A stretch of DNA of 47,008 nucleotides from Acidiphilium sp. 37-60-79 (lineage in GTDB: Bacteria; Pseudomonadota; Alphaproteobacteria; Acetobacterales; Acetobacteraceae): positions 1 to 47,008 of the forward strand of contig NCBV01000013.1 of the NCBI GenBank assembly GCA_002279355.1, in the 5' to 3' direction. Below, one piece after another: positions 44,834 through 47,008 of the stretch. The translations under genes were made by a program, and so were the position numbers. The notes below the pieces were generated by a model. The model searched no databases and was not told the origin of the DNA. It saw only the letters and a list, made by a program, of their open reading frames with translations. Every line of letters begins with the position of its first letter. Position 1 is the stretch's first letter.

Positions 44834-45685
44834 ATGATTTTGGTAACCGGCGCCACCGGCCGTGTCGGGCGGGATGTCGTCAGCGGCTTGCACGCGCTCG
44901 GCTGCCAAGTTGTCGGCATGGCCCGCAATCCGGCCACGGCTCATTCAGTTTTGCCCGGATTTGCCCATAGAATCGCAAACTACGATGATCCCGAAGCCCT
45001 GCAGCAGGCTTTCACCGGGATCGACAAACTTGTGTTTATCGCAAGCGATGGTGACGCCAATTCCGTTGCTCGCCATCATGCCAAAATCATCAAAGCCGCC
45101 GCAGCAACCAGCGTGCCGCACATCATATTCACCAGCATCATCGATTGTGATGCATCATCACCCTTCTATTTCGCGCCGGTCTACCGCGAGTCCGAGCGGT
45201 GGCTTCTGGGCTCAGCAATCGACTGCACGATCCTCCGATGCGGATTATATAGCGACTTCATTGTCGAAAACTGGGTGAAACCAGCCGAAATCACCGGCGA
45301 AATGATCTTGCCCACCGGCGCCGGACGCGTCGCGCCGATTTCGCGAAAGGATTTAGCGGCAGCCATCGCGGCGGTAGCCGCTGGTCCCCGAAGAGCCAAC
45401 AAAGCCTTCATAATTACCGGACAACACGCGCTCAGTTTTGCTGAAATCGCTTCCCTCTACGAGACGATCAATGCGCGCCCAATGCGCTATCGTCCCTGCT
45501 CGAACGAAGACTATCGCCGGTTAATCGCACCTCAATTGCAGGCGCCCTGGCCGCAAGCTTTTTGCTCCTTGGGCACCGCAATCGCCGAGGGACGATGGCA
45601 GTCGGCCTCACAGGATTTCAAAAACATCACATCACGCGGACCAGAATCGTTTGGTGAGTTCTTGATCCGAACCAAATGCCGATAA
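44834..45685 (+). CDS. NmrA-like NAD(P)-binding protein (SDR superfamily)
   Basis: The 283-residue protein starts with the Rossmann motif ILVTGATGRVGRDVVSGL and ends in a helical region. FIASDGDANSVARHHAKII and HIIFTSIIDCD occupy the positions typical of the atypical short-chain dehydrogenases of the NmrA / quinone oxidoreductase (QOR2) group. The catalytic Tyr-x-x-x-Lys of classical SDRs is not seen, so it may reduce a quinone or act as a redox sensor. It is probably cotranscribed with the ArsR and SRPBCC genes. No strong ribosome binding site precedes the ATG. Confidence 0.88.
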   Translation: MILVTGATGRVGRDVVSGLHALGCQVVGMARNPATAHSVLPGFAHRIANYDDPEALQQAFTGIDKLVFIASDGDANSVARHHAKIIKAAAATSVPHIIFTSIIDCDASSPFYFAPVYRESERWLLGSAIDCTILRCGLYSDFIVENWVKPAEITGEMILPTGAGRVAPISRKDLAAAIAAVAAGPRRANKAFIITGQHALSFAEIASLYETINARPMRYRPCSNEDYRRLIAPQLQAPWPQAFCSLGTAIAEGRWQSASQDFKNITSRGPESFGEFLIRTKCR

Positions 45686-45772
45686 ATCATTATCTGCGCG
45701 CAAGCCACGGGCGCAATATTTTTCTCCCCCACCCCAAAGCCCCGCACCGCGAGCGCCATGACGCCGCTCGTT

Positions 45773-45800
45773 TTGCCGGCGCGTTTTTCCTCGCCGGCAA
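45773..45800. terminator. GC-rich hairpin downstream of the NmrA gene
   Basis: TTGCCGGCG (45773-45781) pairs perfectly with CGCCGGCAA (45792-45800) around a ten-base loop rich in T. It lies 88 bases after the stop codon. There is no T-run after the stem, so it may slow or stop transcription only with help from Rho. Confidence 0.4.
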
Positions 45801-45842
45801 CCCGAAAATCAGCAATAAAAGCGACTATGTCGATCCCATAAT

Positions 45843-45858
45843 TACGTAAATATACGTA
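45843..45858. promoter_or_regulatory. Two TACGTA palindromes one helical turn apart (possible activator site)
   Basis: TACGTA occurs at 45843-45848 and 45853-45858, exactly ten bases apart, within an AT-rich flank. The pair is centred about 120 bases before the expected transcription start of the PEP-CTERM gene. That is the usual distance for an enhancer-binding activator of a sigma-54 promoter. Confidence 0.5.
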
Positions 45859-45945
45859 GATTACTGATGGCTAAACAATTATGATTTTATTTACACCGTT
45901 TCAATTGGCGTTTTAATAGATGTTGATTCTATTCAATATAATGAA

Positions 45946-45961
45946 TGGCACGATTATTGCC
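45946..45961 (+). promoter_or_regulatory. Sigma-54 (RpoN) promoter of the PEP-CTERM gene
   Basis: TGGCACGATTATTGCC matches the -24/-12 consensus TGGCACG-N4-TTGCW at every fixed position except the last. The GG and GC doublets have the required spacing. Transcription should start near 45971, leaving an untranslated leader of about 110 bases. A weak IHF-like sequence on the minus strand lies just upstream (about 45918-45932). Confidence 0.82.
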
Positions 45962-46082
45962 TCACCATTGTTGCGTACGATTTTTGCGTCGCTTATCGCG
46001 CCGCGACAATTGCGCGATGAAAACTACGAGTGGTCGTGCAGGGCATGCCGACTTTGGTAATCGACTTATAAAGGAATGTGTC

Positions 46083-46760
46083 ATGAAAAAAACTTTTTTG
46101 CTGGCCGGCGTTCTCACACTGAGTGGTTTGATGGCAACATCAGCATATGCGGGAACAATCTCGCTTGGCTTACAGGAGGCCGGTTACAATGCCGGTGCGA
46201 TCTCGACGGTCGCATCGGGCGATCTGAATAGCGGCGCGATATTCGAGGGGTCTTACGGCACGTTCGCCGTCAATCAGCTCGGCGCGAGCGGCGTTCCGTC
46301 AACAGCCACGAATTTCTCAAGCACAGCGATCAACACGTCAACATCAACGGGCGGAACCTTGCTCGTTTACGCAACAGAGACGGGTCTGACCGGCCCGCTG
46401 GGTCAATATAATATGCTGAGCGGTCTGACGGAAAATTTTCTCTCCGGCGCCATCAACTCAGTGTCCGAAACCACCTATGTTAACGCTTCAGATACGCTGT
46501 ATGGGTTGCAAACCGAATTGGCCTCCGCAACCTTCACAGCCCACGGCACAAGCGACACCGTTGCGATGACGCCTGACTTCACAGCGCCCTATTCGCTGAC
46601 GGAAGTTTATCAAATTACGTCAACGGGAATTGGTGAATCCAGCTCGACCATCAGCATGACCGATGTTCCAGAACCCGGTTCACTAATTTTGTTGGGCACC
46701 GGCTTGTTCGGTCTTGGTCTGGTTGTCCGGCGTCGGCGTCAAGGCAAAAAGATGATCTAA
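46083..46760 (+). CDS. PEP-CTERM sorting-domain secreted protein
   Basis: The 225-residue protein begins with a signal peptide (KKTFLLAGVLTLSGLMATSAYA) and ends with a PEP-CTERM signal: VPEPGSLILLGTG, a hydrophobic helix and the basic tail RRRRQGKK. Such proteins are exported, then cut and sorted by an exosortase, usually together with an exopolysaccharide. The middle part (about residues 25-190) is rich in Ser, Thr and Gly, without cysteines, and resembles no enzyme; it is probably a beta-rich surface or matrix protein. AAGGAA precedes the ATG. Its expression from a sigma-54 promoter fits known PEP-CTERM control. No exosortase lies in the window. Confidence 0.9.
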   Translation: MKKTFLLAGVLTLSGLMATSAYAGTISLGLQEAGYNAGAISTVASGDLNSGAIFEGSYGTFAVNQLGASGVPSTATNFSSTAINTSTSTGGTLLVYATETGLTGPLGQYNMLSGLTENFLSGAINSVSETTYVNASDTLYGLQTELASATFTAHGTSDTVAMTPDFTAPYSLTEVYQITSTGIGESSSTISMTDVPEPGSLILLGTGLFGLGLVVRRRRQGKKMI

Positions 46761-46801
46761 AACGCCCAACCAAGTCGGATTAAAATTGGCGAGTCAGCCA
46801 G

Positions 46802-46833
46802 TCGTCGGGTGGGGTGCGCTTGAGCACCCCACC
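46802..46833. repeat. 32-bp hairpin repeat, copy B
   Basis: This is identical to the segment at 43901-43932, with the 10-bp stem at 46808-46817 and 46824-46833. It lies 42 bases after the PEP-CTERM stop and just before the promoter of the next gene, a position suited to a terminator. Confidence 0.85.
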
Positions 46834-46852
46834 AAACGCCTCCTTTCGCGCC

Positions 46853-46887
46853 TTGCGCACCCTCTCGCTCCTATGCAATATTAACGC
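46853..46887 (+). promoter_or_regulatory. Putative promoter giving a leaderless start (copy 2)
   Basis: TTGCGC (46853-46858), an 18-base spacer and AATATT (46877-46882) are followed by AACGC and the ATG at 46888. The layout, spacer length and the CTATGC before the -10 box are the same as before the gene at 811, about 46 kb away. Confidence 0.45.
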
Positions 46888-47008
46888 ATGGCGAGTGATA
46901 TTAACACCGACGCACAATCCCTCACCGACCGTCTCTCGGCCATTTTGCTCATGCTCCGCCAAATCCTCGGCACCCACGAACAATCCCGCGCCATCGAGCA
47001 AACCCTCA
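46888..47008 (+). CDS. Second member of the unknown small-protein family (3' end outside the window)
   Basis: From the ATG at 46888 the frame stays open to the end of the window (40 codons). Residues 11-28 (SLTDRLSAILLMLRQILG) match the N-terminus of the protein at 811 with few changes, and both DNA and promoter are similar. The remaining residues (THEQSRAIEQTL) already differ from that protein. No ribosome binding site is present. The family is unrecognised; at least two copies in 47 kb suggest several in the genome. Confidence 0.6.
   Translation, partial: MASDINTDAQSLTDRLSAILLMLRQILGTHEQSRAIEQTL

Larger units (their letters stand above)
45686..46082. other. 397-base intergenic region with AT-rich regulatory sequence
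   Basis: This stretch separates the NmrA gene from the PEP-CTERM gene. It holds, in order, a GC-rich hairpin, two TACGTA palindromes, an AT-rich segment, a sigma-54 promoter and a 5' untranslated region of about 110 bases. The central part is much more AT-rich than the rest of the window. Frames open through 46017-46082 are in frame with the PEP-CTERM gene, but the signal peptide places the start at 46083. Confidence 0.7.

Overview
The window reads as chromosomal DNA of a GC-rich alphaproteobacterium, most likely Acetobacteraceae of the Acidiphilium/Acidocella type. This is inferred from an alpha-type SspB, an alphaproteobacterial Fur without the usual zinc cysteines, OlsB, COX15-type heme A synthases, an OmpA domain of the acetic-acid-bacterial kind and the general protein style. 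No rRNA, tRNA, transposase, CRISPR array or prophage was seen.

Layout. 0-2.7 kb: a truncated TylF-like methyltransferase, an unknown small basic protein and UDP-galactopyranose mutase (surface glycan). 2.7-8.4 kb (minus): an overlapping operon of two tandem COX15/CtaA paralogs, the TldD protease and oligopeptidase B. 8.5-11.7 kb (plus): a 34-codon leader ORF, rho, ahcY and a DUF4149 membrane protein, ending at a nested inverted-repeat element. 11.9-19.6 kb (minus): fur-olsB, sspB, class I fumarase, a VOC protein and a tightly overlapping queA-tgt-queF-queG block. 19.7-23.7 kb (plus): TetR regulator, MFS transporter and alkyl sulfatase. 23.7-33.9 kb: AidB-like acyl-CoA dehydrogenase, divergent from a complete RND efflux operon, then gyrB and a GNAT. 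33.9-38.9 kb (minus): a VapC toxin with an unusual HTH antitoxin, a DUF3445 heme protein overlapping malonyl-CoA decarboxylase, and a FadL-OmpA fusion. 39-43.8 kb: mazG, msrP, msrB, recR, OpgC and a secreted SGNH hydrolase. 43.8-47 kb: an ArsR/SRPBCC/NmrA operon, a PEP-CTERM protein behind a sigma-54 promoter, and a second copy of the unknown small-protein gene.

Genes that work together: the que genes perform the last steps of queuosine synthesis; fur-olsB and sspB are regulation, lipid and proteolysis housekeeping; MFP-RND-OMF build a tripartite pump; TetR-MFS-sulfatase looks like uptake and cleavage of an alkyl sulfate ester; MsrP and MsrB repair oxidised methionine in the periplasm and cytoplasm.

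The most notable observations are: a near-perfect sigma-54 promoter with paired upstream palindromes in front of a PEP-CTERM gene; an XRE-HTH protein whose C-terminus looks like a VapB antitoxin tail, coupled to VapC; a CtaA paralog lacking the catalytic Glu and first heme His; a rhoL-like leader ORF; a FadL barrel fused to an OmpA domain; two paralogs of an unknown family at opposite ends of the window sharing the same promoter and an apparently leaderless start; and a strand-composition flip over the que block that begins at a nested palindromic element.
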